Below, piece after piece: positions 7,217 through 18,830 of a stretch of DNA of 64,000 nucleotides. The position numbers were made by a program, and so were the translations under genes. Source of the DNA: Mycobacterium sp. IS-1590 (lineage in GTDB: Bacteria; Actinomycetota; Actinomycetes; Mycobacteriales; Mycobacteriaceae); assembly GCF_001500025.1 (NCBI RefSeq), contig NZ_LQIW01000023.1, positions 1-64,000 on the forward strand, in the 5' to 3' direction. The notes beneath the pieces were generated by a model, which saw only the letters and a list, made by a program, of their open reading frames with translations, was not told the DNA's origin and ran no database searches. Numbering within the stretch: the first letter of the stretch is position 1; the number at the start of each line of letters is the position of its first letter.

Positions 7217-8763
7217 TTTCGCTCGCTCCGTAACTCGTGGCCCTTGGTGGTCAGGCACCGGCCGTTCTGCAGATTCCACTGCCATCCGTGCAGGTTGCAG
7301 GTCAGCGTCGAACCCTCCACGACGCCGAACTTCGACAGGTCGGCCTTCAGGTGCGGACACCGACGCTGGATCTCCCAGCCGTCCAGGGTGATCGATGCCG
7401 AATCGTCGTGTGCCTCGGCGAACCAGCCGTCGGCGTAGGCGATCCGCTCGTCGGTGAGGCATTTGAAGAACGTGTACAGGTACTCGTTGTACCCGCCGAC
7501 CCGCCACGCCCGGAACCGGGTGGACAGGAAGATGGTGTTGACCCAGTCCGGTTCGTTGTCACGCAGCACGGTGCGCACCAACTCCGGTGGAATCGCGAAG
7601 CCATAACGGAACTTCTCGGCTGAAACCGGTTCGCGCACAGCGCGCTTCGGGAAGTCGAGGACCACCGTTTCGGGACCGAGCCGCAACTCGACCGGGTAAC
7701 CGATACCGTCGCAGATCTGATCGCTCTGGATCATGATCGGCTCGAACGCCGTGCGCAGCGGCTCCAACAACGACTCGCCCGCCGCGTCGGCCCAGCTCGC
7801 CTTCTCCGCGGCGAGCACCGGCGCCATCCGCTCTGCGTAGTCGGCGATGTAGTCGGCCTTGCCGGTGGTGAAGATCGACTCCACCTCGTCGTCGGGCAGC
7901 GGGTGGTTCAGCGAATCCAGTTGTGAGCCGGTGAAAGTGGCCGTCGACCCGGGAATCAGCAACAGCCCGCCGTCGTGGCCGTGCGTGCGCATCTGATCCA
8001 GGAACACCATCTGGTCGGGGAAGATGTTGGCCGGGTCGTCGTGGTCGTCGTTGAGGTCGCGCAACTCCGGGTCGAGGAAGCACGGCGGGCCGGCGGACGG
8101 GATGACCCAGGTGGCACCGACCTGAGCGATGTACTGGCGGCAGCGGTCCATCTGGCGCTGGCGCTTCTGGATGCCGAACGCCTCCTTGGCGCGTGCGGGC
8201 ATGTCGTAGACCATCGGGTACCAGATGGCGCCGGAGTACTGCAGCATGTGCACGTCGACATGGCCGAAGTCGGCGTGCACCACATCGAGGTCGACCGGGC
8301 GTGCGTCGTTCATGTTGAACGCCACCGTCTCCCCGTCGTCCACGACGAGACCGGAGTCACCGATCGGGCCGTCGGCGGGGGCGCGCAGCGCGATGATCAT
8401 CACACCGAGATCGCCCTTGGGGCCGGACACCGTCTGGCGGACCGAGTCCGTCGTCTCGAAGAACCGGTGAAAGCCCAGCTTCTCCAGTTCGCGGCGCAGA
8501 TCAGGGACCGGATAGTCCGGCAGCAGCACGACGGCGTCCTTGTTGACGTGCTCGCGCAGCAGCTTGGGGTCGAAGTGGTCGCGGTGCAGGTGCGAGACGT
8601 ACAGGTAATCGCAGTCGCCGAGCGCGTCCCAGTCCAGGGCGCTGTTGTCGGGGAACGGGAACCACGAGGCGAAGTACGCGGGATTCAACCACGGGTCACA
8701 CAGGATGCTCCCGGCCGCTGTTTCGATGCGGAAACCCGCGTGGCCGATGCTGGTGACCTGCAC
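7213..8763 (-). CDS. metallo-beta-lactamase fold hydrolase fused to a Rieske [2Fe-2S] domain (Rv3818-like)
   Basis: This is a 516-residue two-domain protein. Residues 1 to about 280 form an MBL-fold domain with the metal motif SHLHRDHFD (HxHxDH) near residue 64. The C-terminal 80 residues form a Rieske domain with the two iron-sulfur pairs CPHLKADL (CxH) and TCNLHGW (CxxH). This resembles CMP-Neu5Ac-hydroxylase-like or UlaG-like Rieske hydrolases; the substrate is unknown. I start it at the GTG at 8763 (VQVTSIGHAGF), with GGAAGG nearby; the open frame upstream is junk. It equals Rv3818 in length as I recall it. It shares a promoter region with the divergent acyltransferase and is coupled to the 110-aa gene. 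Confidence 0.85.
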   Translation of the reverse strand: MQVTSIGHAGFRIETAAGSILCDPWLNPAYFASWFPFPDNSALDWDALGDCDYLYVSHLHRDHFDPKLLREHVNKDAVVLLPDYPVPDLRRELEKLGFHRFFETTDSVRQTVSGPKGDLGVMIIALRAPADGPIGDSGLVVDDGETVAFNMNDARPVDLDVVHADFGHVDVHMLQYSGAIWYPMVYDMPARAKEAFGIQKRQRQMDRCRQYIAQVGATWVIPSAGPPCFLDPELRDLNDDHDDPANIFPDQMVFLDQMRTHGHDGGLLLIPGSTATFTGSQLDSLNHPLPDDEVESIFTTGKADYIADYAERMAPVLAAEKASWADAAGESLLEPLRTAFEPIMIQSDQICDGIGYPVELRLGPETVVLDFPKRAVREPVSAEKFRYGFAIPPELVRTVLRDNEPDWVNTIFLSTRFRAWRVGGYNEYLYTFFKCLTDERIAYADGWFAEAHDDSASITLDGWEIQRRCPHLKADLSKFGVVEGSTLTCNLHGWQWNLQNGRCLTTKGHELRSERK

Positions 8764-8877
8764 AAATGCCCTTCCTGCGAATGTGGCTGCCTGCCGCGAG
8801 TCTAGCCCGCCCCGGCCCGTACCCGTCCTACGCGTGGCGGGCACCCCGGACGGGTTCGGCGGGCACGGCCACGCGAC

Positions 8878-8883
8878 TAGGCT
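8878..8883 (+). promoter_or_regulatory. -10 element of leaderless acyltransferase promoter
   Basis: TAGGCT (TANNNT) ends 7 bases before the GTG at 8891, with no ribosome site between. It would drive the three-gene acyltransferase-acyltransferase-HAD operon. Confidence 0.5.
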
Positions 8884-8890
8884 GCCGGGT

Positions 8891-9667
8891 GTGGAACCGG
8901 TATACGGCACCGTCATTGCGCTGGCGCGGCTGATCTGGCGCGTGCAGGGGCTCAAGTTCACCGTCACCGGTGTGGAGAACCTGCCGAAGACCGGCGGCGC
9001 GGTCATCGCCATCAATCACACGAGCTATTTCGACTTCACCTTCGCGGGGCTGCCCGCCTATCGGCAGGGCCTCGGGCGCAAGGTGCGGTTCATGGCGAAG
9101 AAAGAGGTCTTCGACCACAAGATCGGCGGCCCGCTCATGCGCAGCCTGCGCCACATCGAGGTGGACCGCGACAGCGGCGCCGACTCGTTCGCCCAGGCGT
9201 GCCAGAGGCTCAAGGAGGGTGAGCTGGTCGGCGTCTACCCCGAGGCGACGATCAGCCGCAGCTTCGAGATCAAGGAGTTCAAGTCCGGCGCGGCCCGCAT
9301 GGCCATCGCCGCCGACGTGCCGATCGTCCCGCACATCGTCTGGGGTGCCCAGCGGATCTGGACCAAGGGCCATCCCAAGAAGATGTGGCGGCCCAAGGTG
9401 CCGATCACAGTTGCCGTCGGGGAACCGATCCCCCCGACGCTGCCCGCTCCGGAGTTGACCGCGCTGCTGCACTCGCGCATGCAACACCTGCTGGAGCAGG
9501 TGCAGGACCAGTACGGCGAGCATCCGGCCGGCGCGTTCTGGGTGCCGCACCGGTTGGGCGGTGGCGCGCCGACGCTCGCCGAGGCCAACCGGATGGATGC
9601 GGAGGAGGCGGCCGAGAAGGCCGCCCGACGCGCCCAGCGTCCCGACCCCAGCGGAGCGACCGGGTAG
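8891..9667 (+). CDS. 1-acyl-sn-glycerol-3-phosphate acyltransferase-like protein (first of a tandem pair)
   Basis: This is a 258-residue PlsC-type acyltransferase. The catalytic HX4D is NHTSYFD at about residues 39-45, and the substrate-binding block is VGVYPEATISRSFE, in place of the commoner FPEGTRS. It would transfer an acyl chain to a lysophospholipid or related acceptor at the membrane; the exact acceptor is unknown. The C-terminal 50 residues (AFWVPHRLGGGAP, then a charged helix) are shared with the next gene, so the two are duplicates. M. tuberculosis has three such genes in this place (Rv3814c-Rv3816c); only two are seen here. GTG start, probably leaderless. Confidence 0.88.
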   Translation: MEPVYGTVIALARLIWRVQGLKFTVTGVENLPKTGGAVIAINHTSYFDFTFAGLPAYRQGLGRKVRFMAKKEVFDHKIGGPLMRSLRHIEVDRDSGADSFAQACQRLKEGELVGVYPEATISRSFEIKEFKSGAARMAIAADVPIVPHIVWGAQRIWTKGHPKKMWRPKVPITVAVGEPIPPTLPAPELTALLHSRMQHLLEQVQDQYGEHPAGAFWVPHRLGGGAPTLAEANRMDAEEAAEKAARRAQRPDPSGATG

Positions 9668-9672
9668 CCGCC

Positions 9673-10428
9673 ATGGAGCCGGTCTTCTACACGCTCGAGG
9701 TTCTGGTCAAGTCGGCGGTCAGGATCAATGGCTACAAGATCAGCTACCGGGGCCTGGAGAACATCCCCGCCGACGGCGGTGCGGTGATCGCGATCAACCA
9801 CACGAGTTACGTCGACTGGCTGCCCGCCGCGCTCGCGGTGCATTACCGCAAGCGGCGCCTGCGGTTCATGATCAAAGAAGAGATGCAGGACGTGAAGGTC
9901 GTCAACTTCCTGATCCGTCACACCGGCACGATCCCGGTGGACCGCCGTGCCGGGGCGGGGGCCTACGCCGTCGCGGTGGACCGTCTGCGCGCCGGTGAGC
10001 TCGTCGGCGTCTATCCGGAGGCCACCATCAGCCGAAGCTTCGAGCTCAAGGACTTCAAGACCGGTGCGGCCCGCATGGCCCGCGACGCCGACGTGCCGAT
10101 CGTCCCGCTCATCGTGTGGGGCGCGCAGCGGCTGTGGACCAAGGACCATCCCCGCCGTCTGCGCCGCAACAGGATTCCGATCACGGTGCAGCTGGGTAAC
10201 CCCGTACCGGCCAACGAGACGATGGAGCAGACGTTGCAGGATCTACGTTCGGCGATGACCGAACTGTTGCACGAGGCGCAGCGCGACTATCCGCACCCGG
10301 AAGGGGCGCACTGGGTGCCGCGCCGACTCGGGGGTTCCGCACCCACCCTTGACGAGGCGAAGGCGCTCGACGAGGCCGAACTGGCCGAGCGCGCCCGCAA
10401 GCGTGCCCTGCGCGAAGCCAAGAGATGA
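9673..10428 (+). CDS. 1-acyl-sn-glycerol-3-phosphate acyltransferase-like protein (second copy)
   Basis: This is a 251-residue paralogue of the preceding gene with the same PlsC motifs: NHTSYVD (HX4D) and VGVYPEATISRSFELKDF. The resemblance extends to the C-terminus (HWVPRRLGGSAPTLDEA). It starts at ATG 9673, 5 bp after the upstream stop, and its stop overlaps the HAD gene by 4 bp (ATGA), so all three are one operon. Keeping two close copies suggests different acyl or acceptor preference, but nothing in the sequence decides this. Confidence 0.88.
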   Translation: MEPVFYTLEVLVKSAVRINGYKISYRGLENIPADGGAVIAINHTSYVDWLPAALAVHYRKRRLRFMIKEEMQDVKVVNFLIRHTGTIPVDRRAGAGAYAVAVDRLRAGELVGVYPEATISRSFELKDFKTGAARMARDADVPIVPLIVWGAQRLWTKDHPRRLRRNRIPITVQLGNPVPANETMEQTLQDLRSAMTELLHEAQRDYPHPEGAHWVPRRLGGSAPTLDEAKALDEAELAERARKRALREAKR

Positions 10429-11240
10429 GCACGCCCCTGCTGATCGCCTCCGACGTCGACGGGACGTTGCTCGACGACGACGAGAAGGTCTCCGCGCGCA
10501 CCAGGGCCGCCGTCACCGCCGCGGTGGAGTCGGGCACGGAGTTCGTGATCGCCACGGGACGGCCGCCGCGATGGGTGCAACCGGTCGTCGACGCGTTGGG
10601 CTTCGCCCCGATGGCGGTGTGCGCCAACGGTGCGGTGCTCTACGACCCCGCGAACGACCGCATCGTGTCCGCGCGCACGCTGAGCACCGACGATCTCGCC
10701 GAGCTCGCCGAGATCGCGACGCAGGCAATCCCGGGGGCGGGTCTTGCCGTCGAGCGGGTTGGCAACAGCGCCCACGACGCCGCGACCCCGCAATTCGTCA
10801 GCTCGCCCGGCTACGAACACGCGTGGCTCAATCCGGACAACACCGAGGTGTCATTCGAGGACCTGCTCAGCGCGCCGGCGATCAAACTGCTCATTCGTAA
10901 GGCGGGCGCGCGCAGCTCTGACATGGCGGCCACGCTCACCGATCACATCGGCCACGTTGCCGACATCACGTACTCGACCAACAACGGCCTGATCGAGGTC
11001 ATGCCGGTCGGCATCAGCAAGGCCACCGGGGTCGCCGAAGTGGCTGACCCGCTGGGCATCAGCGCCGACGCGATCGTCACCTTCGGCGACATGCCCAACG
11101 ACGTACCGATGCTGCGCTGGGCCGGCCTGGGGGTCGCCATGGGACACGGCCATCCGGCGGCGCTGGCCGCGGCCGACGAGGTCACCTCGACCAACAACGA
11201 CGACGGTGTCGCGCGAGTGCTCGAGCGTTGGTGGGCCTAG
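10425..11240 (+). CDS. Cof-type HAD-superfamily phosphatase (Rv3813c-like)
   Basis: This is a 271-residue HAD hydrolase with motif I DVDGTLLDDD (residues 10-19, nucleophile first Asp), motif II in ATGRPP, and motif IV FGDMPNDVPML. The large C2B cap between motifs II and III places it in the Cof/sugar-phosphatase group. Likely substrates are small phosphorylated metabolites such as sugar phosphates or flavin mononucleotide. It is translationally coupled to the second acyltransferase, hinting at lipid-phosphate related work, but that is inference. It ends 3 bp from the convergent amidase gene. Confidence 0.87.
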   Translation: MSTPLLIASDVDGTLLDDDEKVSARTRAAVTAAVESGTEFVIATGRPPRWVQPVVDALGFAPMAVCANGAVLYDPANDRIVSARTLSTDDLAELAEIATQAIPGAGLAVERVGNSAHDAATPQFVSSPGYEHAWLNPDNTEVSFEDLLSAPAIKLLIRKAGARSSDMAATLTDHIGHVADITYSTNNGLIEVMPVGISKATGVAEVADPLGISADAIVTFGDMPNDVPMLRWAGLGVAMGHGHPAALAAADEVTSTNNDDGVARVLERWWA

Positions 11241-11243
11241 GCC

Positions 11244-12863
11244 TCAGGTGCTGATCGGCGGGGTGAAGCGCTCGAGTTGCACGGGTGCGGTGTCGAAGTC
11301 GGGCTTCGGCAGTTCCACCGGAACTCCGTCGAAAACGCGTGTTACCGTGCCCTTCTCGCGGTCGAAGTTGAGCGTGCCGTGCTGGAAGTTCTGCACGATC
11401 CACAGTGGCTCCTGAATTTCGCCACTCGTGGGCAGGCCGAGTGCGCCGCGTTCGAAACCCAGTGCGCCCCAAGCCTTGTAGATCTCGCCGGTGACTGGCT
11501 CGGCGCCGCTCTCCGGAGACCAGTAGATCGCACCACGTTCGAACGTGACGTACCGGGCGCCGTTCTCGCCGGAGGCCTCCAGCGACGTGGGTCTGCCCAG
11601 CAGGCTCTTCATCCCGCCCATGGCTTCCCACTTCGCGAATATCGCTCCACCGCGCAGTGATTCGGACAGGTCGTCGGGCCCCGGCGGTTGGTTGAAGCGT
11701 GCGGCGATGTCGCGGATGTGGTCCATCAGCGCGTACGCCGCGTTACCGGGGCACTCGGTGGCGCCGACGTCGCGGTGGGTGAAGATCGCGGGCAGCAGCG
11801 GTGTCGCTCCGGTCGGGAACTTCGAGAACGACCCGCCGCCCGACGCCATCACCACGGTGCCGCGGGGGTCTACGTGGTCCAGGCCGAGTCGCCATCCCAG
11901 CAGCCGGGCTGTGGTGCGCAGTTGAATCGGCGTCGGGGGCACCACCTCGAAGTTGCCCATCATCGCCACACCCCAGGTGTCGCGGTTGAAGCCTCCCGTG
12001 TGCGCGCCCTCGACAGGTCGGGTGATACCGCCGGCGCGTCCCTCGAAGACCTGTCCGAACTTGTCGACCAGTGCGTTGTAGGCGATGTCGCACCAGCCCA
12101 GCGTGCGGGTGTGGTACTCGTAAATCGAGCGGATGATGCCCGCCGAGTCCTCCGGGGCGTACTCGTTGCTTCCCGCGGTGTGGTGCACCACACCCGCTCG
12201 GACTCCGAAGTCGAGCCGGGGCGGCCCGCACCGCATCGATTCGTCTGCGCCCCACTGCGCGCGGTTGATGATGTTGGGCGGAACCCCGGGTGCGCTCACG
12301 GCCGACGGGGGAGGCAACGTGTCGACCGGCGGCGCCTGCGGCGGGCTGATCAGCACCGCGTTGAGGTTCTGTCCGAAGGAATGCTCGGTGTTCGCCGGGA
12401 CGTAACCCAGCTCGGGGGCGGGCTCCTGCCGAACCTCCGGGGTCCTGGGCGCGTCGGGCGGACGGGTCACCGCGATCTGCACCGTCGTGGTGCGGCCCAC
12501 GAACACGGGCTCGGTGCCGACCGGTCCGGCGACCGGAACGTCCGGGCCGAGACCTTCGAGGGGTTCGGCGTCGTACCAGGGCCCCCAACTGCCGTCGGCC
12601 TTCTTGGCGCGTACCCGTGCCGTCGTGCCGGTGAAGTCCTGTGCGGTCAGCGCCACCATCGAGAACGGCGTGTCCTGGTGGATCTCGCGGATCGTCTCCC
12701 CGCCGCCGAGCCCGGTCAGCGGTTGCTGCGCCAATTGCGGTGCGTCGTTGACCGCTGCGTCGTCACCGTCGCCGGGCAAGCCGAACAGCGCCATCGGCAA
12801 CATCACGACGGTCGCCGCGAGCGCGGTGAACAGCAGCGATGGCGTGGGACGGCGAGTCGGCAC
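11244..12863 (-). CDS. secreted PGRP-type N-acetylmuramoyl-L-alanine amidase with LGFP repeats (Rv3811-like)
   Basis: This is a 539-residue exported protein. A signal sequence or anchor spans residues 8-28. A PGRP/amidase_2 domain lies at about residues 210-390, with zinc ligands visible in GVVHHTAG and FTHRDVGATECPG, and GWCDIAYNALVD and GAHTGGFNRDTWGVAMMGNF between them. The C-terminal 130 residues contain LGFP-type repeats (MGGMKSLLGRPTS, WGALGFERGALGLPTS), which bind the mycolyl-arabinogalactan wall. It should cut peptidoglycan stem peptides from muramic acid. The homologue in M. tuberculosis is Rv3811. GTG start at 12863. Confidence 0.9.
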   Translation of the reverse strand: MPTRRPTPSLLFTALAATVVMLPMALFGLPGDGDDAAVNDAPQLAQQPLTGLGGGETIREIHQDTPFSMVALTAQDFTGTTARVRAKKADGSWGPWYDAEPLEGLGPDVPVAGPVGTEPVFVGRTTTVQIAVTRPPDAPRTPEVRQEPAPELGYVPANTEHSFGQNLNAVLISPPQAPPVDTLPPPSAVSAPGVPPNIINRAQWGADESMRCGPPRLDFGVRAGVVHHTAGSNEYAPEDSAGIIRSIYEYHTRTLGWCDIAYNALVDKFGQVFEGRAGGITRPVEGAHTGGFNRDTWGVAMMGNFEVVPPTPIQLRTTARLLGWRLGLDHVDPRGTVVMASGGGSFSKFPTGATPLLPAIFTHRDVGATECPGNAAYALMDHIRDIAARFNQPPGPDDLSESLRGGAIFAKWEAMGGMKSLLGRPTSLEASGENGARYVTFERGAIYWSPESGAEPVTGEIYKAWGALGFERGALGLPTSGEIQEPLWIVQNFQHGTLNFDREKGTVTRVFDGVPVELPKPDFDTAPVQLERFTPPIST

Positions 12864-12946
12864 GGACTGATGTTACGTATGTGTCAGGTGATGCTAGTGG
12901 TGCGACACGGTTCGGAGTCGAACTAATCGACGGCCCAACCTGCACC

Positions 12947-12980
12947 GGCACCGCAGAGCCGAAGCGGCTTCTGCGGTGCC
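12947..12980 (-). terminator. hairpin downstream of erp
   Basis: The arms GGCACCGCAGAGCC and GGCTTCTGCGGTGCC pair over 14 bases with one bulge around a five-base loop. It lies 16-49 bp past the erp stop codon, where a transcript end is expected. No long T run follows, as is usual in mycobacteria. Confidence 0.6.
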
Positions 12981-12995
12981 GTCTGGTGACAGGTC

Positions 12996-13895
12996 TCAGG
13001 CGCCGGGCGCGGGAGCCGGCACGGGGGCCGGAACCGGGGGCACCGCCGGTGCGCCGGGCGGCTTGGCCGCCGACATGATCGCCGGCATCACCATGCCTTT
13101 GAGCAGGTCGATCGCCTGACCGGCGCCGAGTTGATCGGCCATGCTGGACAGCTCGCCGATGATGCCGCCGCTGCCGGTGGTGCCGGTGGCCGCGGGCATC
13201 GTCGCCAGCGAGGGATCGCCGAGGATCGGATAGGTGCCTGCGGCCGGATCCAGCCCGATCGGCGCCGCGATCGGCACCTCGCTCGGGGCGGGCAACCCGG
13301 TGGCCGACGAGATCGGCGTGGCGCCGAGCGCGGGATCGGTCAGCGCCGGTGGCGTCGACAGCCCGGGTGTGGTCAGTCCCGGCGTGGTCAGCGCGGCGTC
13401 ACCGGTCGGACTGGTCAGCCCCGGGCTGGTCAGCGCGGGGTTGGTCAGCGCCGGATCGGTCAGCGAGGGCGCGGTCGCGGTGACACCGGGGACCGTCGCG
13501 CTCGGAGCGGTCAGGCTCGGAGCCGTCAGGCCGGGCGTGCTCAGGCCGGGCGCCGTCAAGCTGGGCGACGTCAGCTCGGGCGTGGTCAGCGCAGGCGTGG
13601 TCAGCCCCGGAGACGTCAGCGTCGTGGGCGAGCTCGATCCCGTTCCGGTCAGGATGCCCGTGGGCATCGGCGGAAGGTTGATGCCGAACTGCGAGAGGCC
13701 CTGGGTCAAGGCGGACATCAGCTCGTTCGGAAGATCCGTGATCGTCGCCGCCTGGACGAATTCGCGGTGCTGGGGGGCCGGCTCGGTGGCCTCCGACAGC
13801 TCGGTCACGGCGACTACTGCAGCGGGACTCGCGACTGCCAAGGCCAGGACTGCGCTCGTGGCTGTCGACAGCCTGCGTCGACGTCGGTTCGGCAC
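12996..13895 (-). CDS. erp: exported repetitive protein Erp (PirG)
   Basis: Erp is a mycobacterial surface protein needed for virulence in M. tuberculosis and for normal envelope behaviour; its molecular activity is unknown. This copy is 299 residues. A basic start (VPNRRRRR) and a hydrophobic stretch to about residue 30 form the signal peptide. A globular segment (about 45-85) precedes the repeats from about 91 to 190, built on five-residue PxLTx units (PGLTS, PALTT, PSLTA, PGLST). A hydrophobic segment (about 245-275) and a Pro/Ala-rich end follow. GTG at 13895 has GAGGAG 7 bases upstream. It is divergent from glf, as in M. tuberculosis. Repeat number and sequence differ between species, so this array is species-specific. 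Confidence 0.92.
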   Translation of the reverse strand: MPNRRRRRLSTATSAVLALAVASPAAVVAVTELSEATEPAPQHREFVQAATITDLPNELMSALTQGLSQFGINLPPMPTGILTGTGSSSPTTLTSPGLTTPALTTPELTSPSLTAPGLSTPGLTAPSLTAPSATVPGVTATAPSLTDPALTNPALTSPGLTSPTGDAALTTPGLTTPGLSTPPALTDPALGATPISSATGLPAPSEVPIAAPIGLDPAAGTYPILGDPSLATMPAATGTTGSGGIIGELSSMADQLGAGQAIDLLKGMVMPAIMSAAKPPGAPAVPPVPAPVPAPAPGA

Positions 13896-14031
13896 GGAAG
13901 TCTCCTCAATACATGGGCTACGACTATTAGTGGTCGGCTGGGCGGTCAGGTGAACAGCCCAGGTCGTGCACTGTCGGTGGTCGGAACCGACGTGATCGAC
14001 GGTACTGGTGTGACTATTGAGGCGAAAGTGA

Positions 14032-17286
<3,255 letters not shown>

Positions 17287-17294
<8 letters not shown>

Positions 17295-17859
17295 GAGCTC
17301 CCTCCTGCGCCCGGCGGGCGAGGACCAGGCGCTTCGCCCGCGAGAGCAGCGGGGCGAGGAGGCCGCGCTGGTCGCGGTGCAGTCCGCGCTCGGTGAGCGC
17401 CCCGCGGTCCTGTCGGCCGCCCGCGCGCTGTCCCATTTCGGCGAGCACAGTCTCGGTTGGTTGGCAATCGCGGTGTTGGGGGCGCTCTTTCAGGCCGACC
17501 GTCGGCGTGACTGGCTGGCCGTGGGCGCGGGTGCGTTCGCCGCACACGCCGCCGCGGTGCTGATCAAGCGGGTGGTCCGCCGCGAACGGCCGAACCATCC
17601 CGCGATCTCGGTCAATGTGGGCACGCCGAGCCGGCTGAGCTTCCCTTCCGCGCACGCGACATCGACCACGGCGGCGTCGGTGCTGATGGCCAGGGTCACC
17701 GGGTTGCCGCTGCCGGCGCTTCTGGTGCCGCCGATGGCGTTGTCGCGGTTGGTGCTGGGCGTGCACTACCCCAGCGACGTCCTCACCGGCGTCGCGGTCG
17801 GGGCTGTCGTCGCGAAGGCCGTCGGCACGGTGGCCGACCGCGCCGAAGGGAACGCATGA
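17287..17859 (+). CDS. PAP2-type decaprenylphosphoryl-5-phosphoribose phosphatase (Rv3807c-like)
   Basis: This is a 190-residue integral membrane phosphatase. The three PAP2 motifs are present: KRVVRRERP, PSAHAT and SRLVLGVHYPSDVL. Position between glfT2 and ubiA matches Rv3807c, proposed to remove the 5-phosphate from DPPR to give decaprenyl-phosphoryl-ribose, the DprE1 substrate. The first 30 residues are hydrophilic, followed by four or five membrane helices. It overlaps glfT2 by 8 bp and ubiA by 4 bp. The biochemical role rests on the family and location. Confidence 0.88.
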
Positions 17860-18830
17860 GCATCTCAAGTGACAGCAGCGCAGAGAGCGTACGGCCGATG
17901 AGCGAAAAACGAGCACCGGGTGAGCAACCGGCAACCCAGAAGGGTCCGCCGCGCAATGTCGCGACGGGTCTGATCAAGGCGATTCGGCCGCGGCAGTGGG
18001 TGAAGAACCTGCTCGTGCTGGCCGCGCCGATCGCCTCCCTCGGCGGGGACGTCGAATACGACTACGGCGGCGTCGCGGTCAACATCCTCATCGCGTTCGT
18101 GACGTTCTCGTTGGCGGCCTCGTCGATCTATCTGGTCAACGATGCCCGCGACGTGGAGGCCGACCGCCAGCATCCCACGAAGCGGTTCCGGCCGATCGCG
18201 GCTGGTGTGGTCCCGGAATGGTTGGCCTACACCGCATCTGTGGTGTTGGCGGCTGCCGCGCTCGGCATTTCGGTGCTCGCCTCGCTGAACCTGACGGTGG
18301 TCATCGCGGTGTACATCGCGATGCAGTTGGCGTACTGCTTCGGCCTCAAGCACCAGGCGGTGCTCGACATCTGCATCGTGTCGTCGGCGTACCTGATCCG
18401 GGCCATCGCCGGCGGCGCAGCCGCGGGTATTCCGCTGTCGCAATGGTTCCTGCTCGTGATGACGTTCGGCTCGCTGTTCATGGTGGCCGGCAAGCGGTAT
18501 GCCGAGCTGCAGCTCGCCGAACGCACCGGCGCCAAGATCCGTAAGTCTCTCGAGAGCTACACGGCGTCGTATCTGCGCTTCGTGTGGACGTTGTCGGCCA
18601 CGGCGATGGTGCTCTGTTACGGCCTGTGGGCGTTCGAACGCGACGGCTCCACCGCATCGTGGTATGCGGTCACGATCATTCCGATCACCATCGCAATCCT
18701 TCGGTACGCGGTCGACGTCGACGGCGGATTGGCCGGGGAGCCCGAGGAGATCGCGCTCAAAGACCGGGTTCTGCAGCTGTTGCTGCTGGCGTGGATCGGG
18801 ACCATCGGTGCCGCCGTCTTCCTCAGCTGA
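17856..18830 (+). CDS. ubiA: decaprenyl-phosphate phosphoribosyltransferase (DPPR synthase)
   Basis: This UbiA-superfamily enzyme transfers 5-phosphoribose from PRPP to decaprenyl phosphate, the first committed step to the arabinose donor. The 324-residue protein has a hydrophilic N-terminus (to about 40) and about nine membrane helices. The first Asp motif is LVNDARDVEAD at about residue 90; the second region, YAVDVDGGLAGEPEEIALKD, is near the C-terminus. Coupled to the PAP2 phosphatase by an ATGA overlap. The last 23 bp overlap the GTG start I assign to aftB. Confidence 0.95.
   Translation: MSISSDSSAESVRPMSEKRAPGEQPATQKGPPRNVATGLIKAIRPRQWVKNLLVLAAPIASLGGDVEYDYGGVAVNILIAFVTFSLAASSIYLVNDARDVEADRQHPTKRFRPIAAGVVPEWLAYTASVVLAAAALGISVLASLNLTVVIAVYIAMQLAYCFGLKHQAVLDICIVSSAYLIRAIAGGAAAGIPLSQWFLLVMTFGSLFMVAGKRYAELQLAERTGAKIRKSLESYTASYLRFVWTLSATAMVLCYGLWAFERDGSTASWYAVTIIPITIAILRYAVDVDGGLAGEPEEIALKDRVLQLLLLAWIGTIGAAVFLS

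Noticed and set aside
18499..18807. A longer AftB starting at 18499 within ubiA.
   Set aside because: The extra 103 residues are the out-of-frame reading of ubiA, with no membrane or signal character.
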